The notes: generated by a model from the sequence alone, not told the origin. DNA of 64,000 nt from Branchinecta lynchi (GCA_023053575.1 JAKZAP010000021.1:9858212-9922211), one strand, 5' to 3'. Numbered from the stretch's first letter, positions 12,901 through 27,900 are shown. Numbers and translations: made by a program.

Positions 12901-15900
12901 GGACTGGAAAAACGCGTCTGAACATCAAGTGGGAAAGTCATACGTTCGTCTGTGCCTGGAGTTCCTATTCTTTTTCTCCTTTCTGAGCGGAATCTTCTTT
13001 AACATGACATTCCTCTATACATTTCAGCAACTGAGGATCAAGCAAACCTGTGTCAACATGCTCACATGGATTCAGTGCTTTAGTGGATTTGTGCACATGT
13101 TAGTTGGACAGTCTGTCGTTATTATCACAACTTCTTTTGCCATTCAGCCCAGTTTTCAGCTCTGTTCGTACTTGATGTTTGTCACGGTACTCAGTAACTA
13201 CGTGATTGGGATGGGTCTTGTTCTAGTAATGGTAGATAGGGTGTTAAGTGTTGCCTTTCCACTGTGGAAAGCCCGCAAACCTTTCCGACCTCAGATTTCT
13301 CTTTATTATTTTATTATTTTCGTCTTTGCTGTTGTGCTCTTCTTATCAATGCGTTACTCAAACGAGCCTGAGAATAGATTTGTGACAGTTTGCACCAAAG
13401 TCCAAGCGGCAACCCCCTTTGCATTTGCACAGTTCACATTTTCGCTATTGTTAACTGCTGTTCTCATGTTCATGTACAGTTTCATAATCTGGAGGCTTAA
13501 AATGCGGCGCAACGTAGTTGCCAACACGGCATTACAAACGGCACAGGAGCCACCGCGGAATCAAAAGCGCATCAACCTCGTTTCCCTTAGGTGTTCGTTC
13601 GTTTCTACATTTCTAATGTGGTTGCTATCTGTTTCCTTTGTTCCTTCTGCTTTAGTTTCCCCTGAAGTCTGGCGCGCGTATACAGAAGAGTTTAACCTTC
13701 TATTCTGGCTGACCAGTACTGGCTTGAACTACACTCCAGCACTGTTTTATTTAATTTCTTCCCGAGACATGAAACAGATAATAAGGGAGAGGCTAGGAAG
13801 AGTTTCAATAATACAGGCGACACACGACCTAGAGCTGAGTGTTCGCCCACCGGAAATTCGTGAACGATACTGACTGTAATATTTGTTTATCGAGAAATGA
13901 AACTGAAATTCAGCTTGTCACTGCATGGAAATCTTATTTTTTGTAAGCCCCTTGGCGATGTTTTTATATGTAAAGGTTTAGAAAGCCAGTCGGATTAACG
14001 TTGACCAGATTCGGATAGTAATTGGTCTGCTTTTGCACATTCAAATATTCTTCTGTCCTGAGTAACTCTTCGTGCAGCGTCGAGAAGAGTATTTATGTAT
14101 CAGAATACGGACTTGAAAAGTATTTATTCGTGTCTTATGCTTACTGTTTTGTTGTCGGAAGTAAACTGAATAAAATACATGGCACATCCATATTATGGGA
14201 GAAGCTAGAAAGGTCGGTTCGAAAACCGGACTCGGAACATGGGCCATGTTTGTATATTTAAAGGTTTAGAAAGCCTGTCGCATTAACGTTGACCAGATTC
14301 GGACAGTAGTTTAACAGCACAGTTTAGTCTGCTTGTACATATTCAAGAAATGTTCCTTTGTCATGAGTAACTCTTCGAGTATTTATGTGAGAGTATTAAA
14401 TTCCAGAGTATTTATTTGTGTCTTACACTGTATTGTTGTCAGTTTTAAAAATAAAAGCATCATAAAACAGATGGCACGGATACGGCCACAGATCTATCAT
14501 AAGGAAGAAGTTGGAAGGGCGATTCGAAAACCGGACCCGGGAACATGAGCAGAAAAGGGTCCAGGGTCATTTTAATAAATAAACATTGCCATAATAATAA
14601 TAATCGCTGAGGAATGTTCTAGCCTCGTCTGTCTGCCTGACGGTGGGCTTAACTGGTTAACAAATATTCCAGAAGAAGGGTTGGTTGGAGACATGTTTGT
14701 ATGTGTTTTGTTTACTTTCTTCATTTACTCAGCCTTTCCGAAATGGCGGGTCATAAATAAATTACTTACTTATTTGTTCATTTCTAAAATCGTTCTGTAC
14801 TGAAATAAGGACAGAAGCAAAATGGAGCAAAAATCATAGCTTGGAAACACTATTTCGTATTTTGGATTGGGTTTTCTGCAGGCAATGTCATACAGATAGG
14901 GATGATACTTGGTACTCTTCATTCAGGTGTCCTTTAAAAAATTAAATAAAAAAGAATAATGACAAATATACGTATAATATACACAAATTTACCTAATTAC
15001 TTTTTCGTCCTTTAGTCGTTTCCGGGGTTTTATGTGTTGCTACTTTCGAAGTTCAAATTAACTGACTCTCCTTGACGAGTGACCTCGTTCGTGCCTGCGT
15101 GAAGGCAATGGAAGGGCATGAATTGTATGTAATGACGACTATTATTCGATGTTGACATGTTCAATGTTTTTTCCCTGTACATATCGTGGGTTTTTACGAA
15201 ACTCGTGACTTTTCACTGACAAAATAAAATGTCTTCGGTTAACATGTTTTGGTGTCTTCAAATTCAATTTTTGTGTCTTTATCTTTCGCGTGTCCTACTT
15301 TTTATGTTCAATATTATTACTTGATATGTTATCGTTAACTGATGTCACAAGAAATGAACGGTTCCAGTGTGTACCACTTGTGTTATTCAGATATTTTATG
15401 TGAAGGATAATAAAGAGTATTCGTGCAATATTTTGTATACATTTTCTACGTCTGATAGGTCGATATCAGAAAATAACATCGAGGTCGATAACGGGGAACA
15501 ACATCGCTACGGCTCAGATAGGTTATTTTCAATGACCGTCCAGACAATTATTCCGATGTCAACCGATGGAGGTATATTACTGGTATGACTTATTTTCGAC
15601 GAACTGTAGGAGTCAATGTGACTTCTGAGAAGTCATAACTCAAGGCTGAAAAGTCATATCTAACCGCTGAGTAATCCCTCCCTTTTACGCTGACAAAGAT
15701 TTTTACGGTGCTGAGTAATCTCTCCCTTTTACGCTGATAAAGACTTTTACGGTATAACTATATGAGTGGCTATATGAGTAAGTTAACAGTTACAGAACAG
15801 AAAAATTATTGAATGATAATTCACACTTGCTTTGGGTTTTCCAACAATGTCTGCTAGAACTCACTTTCAAAACCTGCGAAAAGCTTTAACGATCTTTTCC

Positions 15901-18900
15901 ACAATATTTTTTCTTAACCCCCCCCCCCCCCATTCCCTGCAGACCCAGTGACAAATTTTCTGTGTCGTTTTTGCGAAAAAAATTGGTTTAATTTTCCTTT
16001 CTTGGTGCGTGAACTTCGGTTAGGAACATCTGGCGGAAACTGAAGATTACCGAATGAAAAGTGGATGTGTAGCGTTATGGGCCAGAGTTGTTCCGTTAAT
16101 ACTGAACACCTTCGAAGTTTCTCGGGATTCTCCCATAGCTCACAAGGTGAAGAAAGTTTGAAGAAGGTCATCTTTCTATTTATGTTTATTTGTGTTAATT
16201 TCGTTTGTTTCTACCACGGCCATCGGCTCTTAAGGCATAATCAAACCTTATCTTCTCTTATCTATAGATTTGATAACCAAGTTGCCGGCCACTTATGGTG
16301 GGTTTACACATTGCGCAAAATCCGAGCGTTTTGAACTTGAAAAGATTTCTAGCAATACGGACGTATTAGAGAAATCGGTCGGTTTTATATTTAAATACAT
16401 CCGTATTGCTAGAAATCTTTTCAAGCTCAAAACGTGCGTAAAATACGCTCGGATTTTACGCAGTGTGTAAATGGACCATTAGCTAGAAGCCATGTTCACG
16501 CAGACCATTTTTGTTGAGGATTAGAACTGTACTATAAGAACTAAGAAGTCTGCGTTACACAAGGATGCGCGTTTTTAACAGTTAATACTTATGTTATATT
16601 TTTACGCATATACGACGAGCCGAAACACCGCTGAAAAATATATATTTTGTTTGTCATCAGGATGTCGGAAGAGTCAGCAGATGCTTTCCGGCGATTTTTC
16701 AGATGCATAACGTTTGCAAAGTCATAACAGATAACATTCCCGGTGTTAGCTGTTGAAACTGCGCATCCTTGTGTTACCTATTAAGAAAATACTGACCGTA
16801 TGTCTCAGCACAGATTAAGCAGCTTTTTCCATTAAAATGTGTCATAGTTATTACGATAACATGTGGTCCGGTGATGTCCTCACTTTCAATCACTACGGTC
16901 TCAGAGGACACAGCTTGAGACAGAGCGGTGAGAAACCCGAAAAGACATATATGTAACGACACGAAGTATTTAATTCTAGATGATTATAATAACTTTCGCA
17001 AAGCGACTGTTGGCGCCAATCCCCTGTTGCTCGAACAGTCGCAACGCCTCGTAGTCTCCAAGTCCCTTTTTCTGATATTCGCATTGCCTTACACGCAGTG
17101 CCTTTTTGCCCGATTTTGGCAACCCATAAAACGAAGAGAAAAAGCTAGTATAAAAGGAGCAATGAAATTGTATGTAAAGGCAGTCTTAAGCTAGTCTTAA
17201 GCTAGTCTTAAGACAGTAGTGATCGTTGGATTAACAGATGTATTCGATGTATGCAGAACTTCAATATTAAAAGTAAGTGTGTTTTCTAACCACTGTGTAT
17301 TGAATGTAGGACCTAGGACCCACCGTCCGAACTCCCCCCTCCACAGTTACGAACCAACCCTTCGGGGATTAAGATTAGAGTACCGGTATAGTCTAATATG
17401 TTCCAACCGCTCGGGTACAGGCTACACGTATATTAGATGCTCGGTTTCGTACAACAATTAAAGCATAAAAGAATAGAGATATTCCTAATTTAACATATAT
17501 GCAATATTTTAACTCAACTGCCCGAGCTTGAAGATCATGCTCACTCGAAAGCTCTAAGCGGTCTTTCTGAATGTGTATGTACATATTTGATCTACTGTGC
17601 CGTTTGCTGAATGTTCGATTTTTCGTGTTTTGTATATATGTTAATACGAAGGTTTCTTGTTAGTTTATTTTTTATTTTATTTTTTCTCGTTGTTTATTTA
17701 CTCCGTCCATTCCTCTTTTGTTGTTTGGCGGGCTACAAATAAAACTCATTCATTCATTAGAAAATGGAGCTTCAGAAACCGGATCTGATAGTGGAACATT
17801 GGAATAATCTACCAGAAAGTGTCGTAAATGCCGAAAATATCAATCAATTCAAAGCAGGTGTGGATCGCCACCTGGCTGAAATTCAATTTAGTGTATAGAG
17901 AAATTTAGAGAAAAAGGCACTTACCTTAAACTGTCCATTGTAGTTCGGGAAAAGGTCGGGATGGTTGCAGATCTTCCTCAGGTTGATAAGCCCGACGAAG
18001 GCTTGGGTTCGCCCTTCAAGAATATTTTTGATTTCGCCACCATCAATGTAAGTCCTGTACAGCTGCCTCTGTTCATCCGTCAGCTTACAGAAGAGAACCT
18101 GTTCACTCTTTTCAGGGAGGGTGAGATGTTTCTTAACGTCGGCCTTCTGTCGGCGAAGGAGGTAGGGATTGATGGTGTCTCGGAGAATGCAAGCACATTT
18201 ATAGGCTGTGGCGACCTGAAAGACAACGAATCATTTATTTTCATAATGTATACAACGGATACGTCAGCTACGATACTTCATCAGTGATATTTCAGCCCTT
18301 CTTGGCAAGGGTCCTCGTCAGGCTGTCCATCTTCAGGGTCAACGCCGGGGAAGGAAACAAACCTGTAATAAACAACCGGACCTTCTATCGACTATAAATA
18401 TCTTATTCGGGCAAATTACATTCAAATACCACTGTAGGGAAAAAACTGTCATTCATTTATTATTTATTTTCCGACTGGTTAATAAACAATCATTACCACG
18501 TTTTAGTTGTGAGCAGGATACAGTTTTTTCTAACCATCATCATTATACGAGATCTACTGGGAAACTTGTCGTACCTCGGTTGAGCTCTACACGCTTTGGG
18601 TTCTCGGTCGGGGGGATCCGAAGGGAGGAGTTTGTTAAGTTTTATTTGGGCGCACCTGGATGATTTGGTGTGGTGTTTTGTTTCTGTTCTCCCTGTAGTT
18701 CTTTTGTTTCTTCTTTTTGTGTGTGATTTGGTAGTAGGGTAGTGCAATTGATTATGACCTTTTTATGTGTGGTCGCCCCTTTAGGCCAGAGGAAAGCTTT
18801 CCGAGGTTGCCCCAGTTCATATGTGTTTATTCAGTTTTGTTAACAAATTATCTCTCTCTCTCTTAAACCACATGGTGCAGTATGAAGCTGCTTTCACAAT

Positions 18901-21900
18901 GATGCCTTGAGCCTTTCACACTAAGCTATGCAACCTCAGCTTCGTCCTTGCGTCGACGCAACGCAGAGCTTACGCAGACAAATAAAACGCAACAAGTTCT
19001 ATTCTTGCGTTGCGTCGACGCGTACGCATCAGATTTGTCATTGGAAAATGGAAGTTTTGGAAGAAAAAAAAACAAAAACATGCTGATGATGAAGAAAAAC
19101 TTGTTACTACTGAAAGAAATTAAAACTCAACAGACGAAACCGAGAAATGAAAATGTAAATAAGCATCCAGCGCGAAAGCTTCTCGCGAAGGTGTGAAAGA
19201 TACGCAACGCAAGATAAACGCATACGCAAAGCATCGCAACGACGGGTCAATGTGAAAGCGGCTTAATTCCACTGACCTAAAACTTCAGCCAGTTGTCCCA
19301 CTACATGCGCGTATGGAACAATGTGTATGCCTCCTTTTGTGCAGAGATACAATTCCAATGTATGGTCTCTATTGTGTGGACAAATAATAGTTGCGTTTTT
19401 GCTGATACCATGGTATCTGATACCACGGTCAAAAGGCGTTTTTGCAGTTATCGTAGTATCTGGCCAGTTATCGTAGTATCTGGCCAGTTATCGTAGTATC
19501 TGGCCAGTTATCGTAGTATCTGGCCAGTTATCGTAGTATCTGGCCAGTTATCGTAGTATCTGGCCAGTTATCGTGGTATCAGATATTCAGATACTCGGTC
19601 CGACCGTGGTAACTGGTCGAGGTATCTGAAAAGTCATGTCACTTTCATCAAATTTTGTCAGATTGGTGAGAAAGAAGTTTAGCACTTACTGGATACTGGA
19701 TATCAATTTTTCTTTTGGGATGACTTCGGAAAGTGCAATTTCGGCAACAGTCGTTTTTGCAGAGCACCGTGTATCAGATACTAATTGCAGATCCAGTTAC
19801 CGCGGTAACAGATACCATGGTATCAGCAAACACAACTAATATGTCAGTGAATGTTTATTGTTGTTGGCCAAATCAACGTTCGAACCTTACTCATGTCCAA
19901 TTTGTGGTAGTATGGATGAGAATTTGAAACATTTGTTGTGTGAATACGAAAATCTGACTTAGGTTAGAAATTTTTGGTGCGAATGAAAGAGGGGTGGATG
20001 AACAATGGATGTGCAGGATCATGGGAAATAGTTATTTTAAGAGTATTAAACAGTTGGCGAGGTTCATCAGGGTAGCCCTAGCCCATAGGGATAGATGCTT
20101 ATAGAAGGTATTATTTTTGTTTGTTTGTGCCTATTTTTCATGTATTTGCCATGGCCTTTGGCTCTTAGTATAAATAAATCTTATCTTATCTTATCGATTC
20201 TGAACCTATATGTTACGAAAGCGTTTACCTAACACTTTCTTTTTTTTTTCTTTTTTTTTTTTATATAAAAAAACAAATTGATAAGAAATAAAAACATAAA
20301 AAAAATAAAGAAAAGCAGTATACAAAACTTTTTTTTAATCCCGCGTAGCTTCTTTTTCATTTGTTCTTGCTTTGGATTGAACCAAAACAAGTGGCTACGT
20401 CTCCACCTCCAACTCAGTGACGTTACTACAAAATTTACGTAAAAGTTTACCCTACTTTAACGTCACCTACACTTTCGTCTTAAACCTATAATCTTTGTAA
20501 TTTATCAACTCTAAATTTAACTTCTCCTTTCAAAATTTTAATTTTTATATTAAATATTCTCATCAAAACTCACTCTCTCATTCAAAAACCCTTTCTCCAT
20601 AAAGTCTAAACCTACAACCTAAGTCTACCCTTTTTTCATTTTTCTAACAATATTAAATTTTATCTACCATATTTTACAACCATTAAATATATTTTCTTCT
20701 TTACTATTAATCTACTCATATTTTTAAAACCTGGCAAAAACCCAAAATATGTACAATTTTTCCACTTCGAATCAAGCAGTCAAATTGTATAGGTTCGATC
20801 AGGAATAAACAACCACCAAAAAACAAAAATTTTAAACTCACGCACTACCTGTTTCAAGATGCTCTACCGTCCTTAGAATTTTTGGTGCGAATGAAAGAGG
20901 GGTGGATGAACAATGGATGTGCAGGATCACGGGAAATAGTTATTTTAAGAGTATTAAACAGTTGGCGAGGTTCATCAGGGTAGCCCTAGCCCATAGGGAT
21001 AGATGCTTATAGAAGGTATTATTTTTGTTTGTTTGTGCCTATTTTTCATGTATTTGCCATGGCCTTTGGCTCTTAGTGTAAATAAATCTTATCTTATCTT
21101 ATCGATTCTGAACCTATATGTTACGAAAGCGTTTACCTAACACTTTCTTTTTTTTTTTTTTTTTTATATAAAAAAAACAAATTGATAAGAAATAAAAACA
21201 TAAAAAAAATAAAGAAAAGCAGTATACAAAACTTTTTTTTTAATCCCGCGTAGCTTCTTTTTCATTTGTTCTTGCTTTGGATTGAACCAAAACAAGTGGC
21301 TACGTCTCCACCTCCAACTCAGTGACGTTACTACAAAATTTACGTAAAAGTTTACCCTACTTTAACGTCACCTACACTTTCGTCTTAAACCTATTATCTT
21401 TGTAATTTATCAACTCTAAATTTAACTTCTCCTTTCAAAATTTTAATTTTTATAATAAATATTCTCATCAAAACTCACTCTCTCATTCAAAAACCCTTTC
21501 TCCATAAAGTCTAAACCTACAACCTAAGTCTACCCTTTTTTCATTTTTCTAACAATATTAAATTTTATCTACCATATTTTACAACCATTAAATATATTTT
21601 CTTCTTTACTATTAATCTACTCATATTTTTAAAACCTGGCAAAAACCCAAAATATGTACAATTTTTCCACTTCGAATCAAGCAGTCAAATTGTATAGGTT
21701 CGATCAGGAATAAACAACCACCAAAAAACAAAAATTTTAAACTCACGCACTACCTGTTTCAAGATGCTCTACCATCCTTAGAGAATCTCTCTTACAGTGG
21801 CAAAAAGTTACTTCAATGAAAAAACAACAAAAAACCTTAAAACTTATTTCTTCACTCACCTACAAAAAAACAACCAAAAACCAACAACCAAACGCCCGAT

Positions 21901-24900
21901 TTAAAATCTCCTTCCTTTACAACAAAGGAAAACTAGCAAGGAGATTCTAAATATCACTTCAGTTCCTCAAAAAACATCAAGTTGAAACTTTGTCTGCCCA
22001 AAACAAAAACAACAAAACCAACCAAAAATTTGAATTTTTATTATATATTTTTAAAAAATACCGGTTACCCACACTTCAATCATAAGATTTTTAACGCATC
22101 ATTCAACCATCCCACATCCACGGATCTATTCCATAGCTCACTCTGCGAATTTATTTCAACCATACTGTGGATCCAACTGTAGAACCTCGGGAAATTTATA
22201 CTTTTACCTTTCTTCCTCATTTTCCACACGTGGACACAGACTGCAGTCATCAAGAAGACCATAGCCTGTTCTTTCCCTTTTGTAGCACCGATTTCAAAAC
22301 ACAATTTCAGAGCCATTTTCTTTTCTTCTAAACTTTCAATTTTTACACCCTCCCTTTTAAAAATTTCGAAATGACCTGACACTTTCTTGAGCCATTTTCT
22401 TTTCGTCTAAACTTTCAATTTTTACACCCTCCCTTTTAAAAATTTCGAAACGACCTGACACTTTCTTAATCGCATAATCACACAAGTAGAGAAAACCTTT
22501 TTTGACAAAATAAGACTCATCCTATTCGTCAGTTGTTAACCGAGATCTAAGGCCTGGCTACCTAATTGGTCAGTTCTGCCAATGTTCACTCTAATCCGCA
22601 AGATTCGAGGATACAATCTCTCTACACAAACATTTACCTCTACTTTCGACGCGTTGACGTATCCACCAATGGTTATAGGGACGGCGAACTGCTGCATGAA
22701 CACTGGAAGCGTTCCAAGTTTTCCAGGGTACACAAAGTCAAACAGTGACCATAGTTCCTTGAGGTTATTCTGGATAGGAGATCCACTGAGGATAAGCCTA
22801 AAAAAGAGCAAAGTTAGAGCAAACGTCGTAGCACATGCAGTTTGTATCCAAATATTCTAGCACAGGTGAGTCCTTTGAAACTACACTGGGTTTTTAAGTG
22901 ATTACAAATCCATTCTGGCTGTTACTCTGAACCGGTATATTTCTAACCAATGAGCTCTCCCTCGTAGTACATACGTAGTACATACAGTAATAGGGATGTC
23001 CGGTTTGGCATTTTGGTCTCACCCAGGAACAGTCGGATTTGCTTGAGAGGATACAGTATAGAGCGTTGCTCGTTACATCTAAAGCTCCAAAAGTCCCATA
23101 CATTCAGCTCCTAAAGCAATTTAAGTTAGATACCCTTTCATGCCGCCGACTTCAACTTTGTATGAAGTTCGGTACATCTACAGTCCAAAACCCATTTCAC
23201 CGTAATATACTCCCTCCTGATTTTCTCCCCTCCCGAATTCGTCTTCCTCGTCAAGCTGCCGACCCTGTGCCTCGTTTAGAGCCGGTGGTAGCTTTGCGAA
23301 CAAGGTATGCTCAGAGTTTCGTCCCCTCGTTTGTTCGTTTATATAACTCGGAGCGCTTTTGAATGTTAATTTTTAGGTTATTTGTATTTTATTAATCGTG
23401 GTCTAGCATGTTATTGACCATATTTATCATAAGACGTCGGTATAAATGTCGCAAAATTGTATATATTTGTAGATTGTTGTTATGATGTTATTTTTAGACG
23501 TAAAAACAACCCATCGGCTTGTCCGTTATCTGTTTTTTAGATTATATTGAATTGAATTGAACTGAATTGTATCCCCATGTTCTAGCATACGTGACTCCTT
23601 TGAAACTCAACTGGGGTTTTCAGTGATCACAAACCCATCACGGCTGTTATTCTGCCTCGCTCGAAAACTTGCATAACCAGTATTTCTGACCACCAATGAG
23701 CTCCCCTAAACCAACAAGCGGGAGTCTAGTCTGGCTAGAAACGAGCTAAAAGCGGGAAGTCCCAATGTCAGTTTAGTGCCTTTGGGGTGGATAAAACTGT
23801 ACCACGACGTTCGGAATCTTAGAAATGATAACGGATTTAACGATTACGAACGGTCGGTTACTGTACAGTCAAAGTAGAGCTGAATGACACTGGTTTTTCA
23901 TAACCCACCGTTTGCGATTCCATCCCCAAGTCAGGATCCCTGTTGTTTTAGTTTTCTTCTTCTTCTTCCTTAAGTCAGGATCCCTATTCTGAGGCAGGAT
24001 CCCAGTTTTGATTTGAGGCAACGAGCCCCTCTCGTGTTTTCGCAAATTCCGATGGGGTTATCTATTTTTTTTTTACTTATGGTGTTATTGAGCGTGTTCC
24101 ACCTTTTCTAACAATGGTAATTATTAGTTACTAGTTTTCGTTCCAACCTCGTGAAAGGTTACTACGCTGACCGTTCCAACCTTCTCGAAATACTGACTTT
24201 AGTATAGTAAGCCTGGTACCTACGATCTCTGTGACGTGACTGGCCCGATTAGCCTGTGGCACGGTATTTTCCCGAAAATGGACAAATTGATTCCAGCCCT
24301 GACGCCAAGACGCCAAAATCCGTGACGTCATGCGCAGTATAGGTAGGATGGAACACGCTCATTATCGTTCTCACCAGATCAAAATAACATTAGGTAGCGT
24401 CAAGACCTATGCTTTCCTTGCTTCGCAGATGGTCTATGCTCATAGCACCGCCCACTACACTTGCGGCATTTAAAGCAACACAAACTTGCGGGTTTAGAAA
24501 TTTCTAGTAAAGCTAAGATGCGGTCTGCAGACATCGAGGAAACAGGGGAGGTAATATCTTTTTTTTTGCCTTGTCAGAATATGAAGTTAGTGGAGCCAGC
24601 GCTGATTGAATTTCAGCAGGGACGTTCACTATCGCCAGTAGTGCTAGTGTCGCTGCTACTCGAGTGTGTATCACTATTTTGCTCTGGTTCTAACCAAGGT
24701 AAGTCTAAGCTCTGAACGTTACACATATACGGTCGGAGTACAGCTGGTTTTAAAACCTATAGTTTTGGCCTTCATCGTCGACATCCCACTATGCATATCC
24801 CCCAGCAGTCCATCTAGCTTTTCCGCGACTCACGAGGATAGCCTCCCCTAACGCATTTCTCTAGAATCCAAGATCACCCAGTAGAAGCCAAAATTAGTAA

Positions 24901-27900
24901 GCTCATTGTTTTCACACGGATTTTTCAAGGATCCCAGGGAGAAAAATTCAAATCAGCATGTTTCATTCGTGGCTAGGACGAGTTAGTTAATGGACCACAA
25001 CTTTTTGTCCCAGGTAATGCTTGGGTAATGTCAGACAAATTTGCTGCAACAATCGGTTTCGAGGTCAGTATACAACTTCTGCTTACACCATAGTTTCAAG
25101 CAGAACAGATTTTCGCTTTCACAAAAATTATTGATTGACTGATTCATACCTGTACGGTGTTCGGAACTGTTTCACCGCTAGAGTTGCCTGAGCATCCGGG
25201 TTTCGAATCTTGTGTCCTTCATCCAATATCACGAAATGCCAATTGAACTTCAATATCTCGTCCTTAAATTGCACTATACCAGCGTAAGACGTTATCAGGA
25301 CGCCCTGAAAGTGGAAAAAATATAGTTGAGTGAAACAAAATTTAAAAGATATTAACGGCATCGGTTATCACCATATCCGTTCCGCTAAAAAAAGAGCTGA
25401 ATTACTCATAGTCTTTTCCCACAGGTTACCATGTCAGTCTACCGGTTAGCAGGGGCGTCACGAATGGGGGTGAGGAGGGGGGATGCCCTCCCAATGTTGT
25501 CAGCCAGTCGGTAAATAAAAACCGATTCAGCGCGAAGCGCCGCGATTTTTCGTAAGAACAGTCGATTTTTTCGTCAAAACAGTCGTTTTTTGGATCCCAA
25601 AAGTAAGTGGAGGGATCTATGACATCGCAAAAGTTGTTCTTCTGTCCATCCGTCTGTAAGCACGATAACTCTCGAAGGGAATGAGATACTTTGATGAAAC
25701 TTGTCGTCGGACCAGTCAAGTTCGTAGATGAGCTTTGTAGCCCTACATTTAGGGGTGGAGGAGGGGGTTCAAATTAAGGGGCAAACAAAATATTTCGAAA
25801 CAGTTAATTTGATAGTCGATTATGGGGTAAGAAGACATACTGAACACGATGGTAAAAAACATTTTGTCATTGGACAAGTAGTTCGCCCGGAACCCGGACC
25901 AAACCGGAAAGTTTGTTAAAATTAAAAGTTTTATTTGGAGTTGATTAGATGTTCGATTTAGGGCAAGAAGACATGCTGAACACTTATGTGAAAAAATTTT
26001 CTACCTGGACATGTAGTTCCCCCAAATCCGGCCAAAACCTGAAAATTGTTAGAAGCTTAAGTTTTATTTCTAGTTGATTAGATAACCGATTTAATGGTAA
26101 GAAGAGATGCTGAATCCGTATTTGACAATCATATTTTACCCGGAAATATAGTTCGACCGGAATCCGGCTGGAGTCGGAAAATTTGTTATAAGTTAAATTT
26201 TTATTTGAAGTTGATTAGATGTTCATTATTGGGGAAAGAAGATACCCTGAGTTCGATTTTGAGCTTTCTTTTTTCGCCGGACAAGTAGTTCCGGAGTTCG
26301 GCCGAAACCAGGAAATTGGCAGAAGTGGCAGGAAGTTTTCGTCAAAACAGACATGACTTATAGGGGTAAACACACATGCTGAATCCATATCTGAACTTGG
26401 TTTTCTCAGATGACTAGCTATTTGGCCTTAATTTTTTTCTGAATTTTAATTGTAAAACTGTTCAAGGAGTCTGGCGATGACTGGATCTGGCTAAGACAAG
26501 ACCCAGTTGTCTGGATCAGATATTGAATTTTTGGGATCCCATCGAAACCTTTGGTCTTGTTTCTTAAAACAGTCGGCTTTCCTCCAAACAAGTAGGTAAA
26601 AATGACCATTCAGTCGGTAAATACCTTGCCCCCCCCCCAAAAAAAAAAAAAAAACATTTTGGCTAGTAACGCCTCTGCCCGTAAGCCAAGGAATATTTCT
26701 GCAATGTATTCAGCTGTTTGTCAAACTTGGATTGTTGTATTACTGCACCGTTTTTTTTCGACCCTTGACCCTTCAATTATCTCTGTTTTGTAAGGAATTA
26801 AACCTTGAATAAATACGGTGATCCCTGTACCACTAAGGTAAAATAGGTCAAGCTTACGGCTCTTGTTCAGAATCCCCCCCCCCCCCCGCCACCAGGGGTA
26901 GGAAAATAATCCAAGTGCAGAACGAAGCTCATGTAGGTTCTTCGGGTAAGCTAACTCTTCGATAGCAGTTATCTTACTTGGGTCCGGTTTTATCCCTTTC
27001 CTGGATATCTGGTGTCCCAAGTAAGTCAGTTCTTCCTTGAAAAAGGAACACTTTTTACCCTTAAGCTTCAGATTAGCCCGCCTAAGTGCCTCGAAAACCT
27101 TTGACAATGCAGCAAGATGTTCTTCGTCTGTCTTGTTGGCAGCCAGGATGTCATCTAGGTAGACTGAGATACCTAGCTGAAACAGGTGATTCAGTATCCT
27201 ATTCATCAGCCTAGAGTAATGCGCAGGTGCGTTGGACAGACCAAAAGGCATCTTCTTGAACTGGTAAACCGGTGTGCCTGGCGCTGCAAAGGCTGTGATT
27301 GGTCTCGAGTCCTCATCGATAGTGCATTGCCAGTATCCAGAGATGGCGTCCATGCTGCTGTAGACACTGCATCCATGAAGTCTATCCAGCAGCTGGTCTA
27401 TGTGTGGCAGTGGATAAGAGTCTTTCCTGGTAAGACTATTGACCTTCCGTAGGTCAATGACTGCCCTCTTTGATCCATCTTTCTTCGGTACTATCAGCAA
27501 TGGACTCAACCACGGTGAACTTGATTCTTCGATTACTCCGCACTTCAGCATCTTCTCGATTTCAGCATGTACAGATGTCTCCAGGTGAGCAGGAATTCTG
27601 TACGGTCTCATACGGCTTGGAGGATTGTTGCCAACGTCAATAGTGAATGGTTCCAGGTCACATTCACCTAGGTCGAACTCATCTTTCGCGAAAACATCAT
27701 TGTTGTTAACCAGGAAATCTTAAATGACCTTTTTCCTTCTTGAGTTCTTCTGTAGATGGTCCAGTTTGAACTGCGAAAGAAAAGCTTCGCGCTCTCTCTC
27801 TGTCATTGGTCGGCACTTCCTGCGATTTTCTGACGTCAGAGTTAAGCTGTTGACTGTTACACAGTCTTTCTGTTCAAATTTCGTCCCAGTAGCAACACTC

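Noticed and set aside
17961..18287. 108-residue plus-strand open frame
   Set aside because: Shadow of ERCC6 window exon 8 on the minus strand.
19446..19580. CRISPR-like array
   Set aside because: Units are contiguous 20-bp repeats without spacers, in an animal transposon.
27186..27452. Plus-strand frame opposite the reverse transcriptase
   Set aside because: Shadow of the minus-strand RT frame, which has all catalytic motifs.
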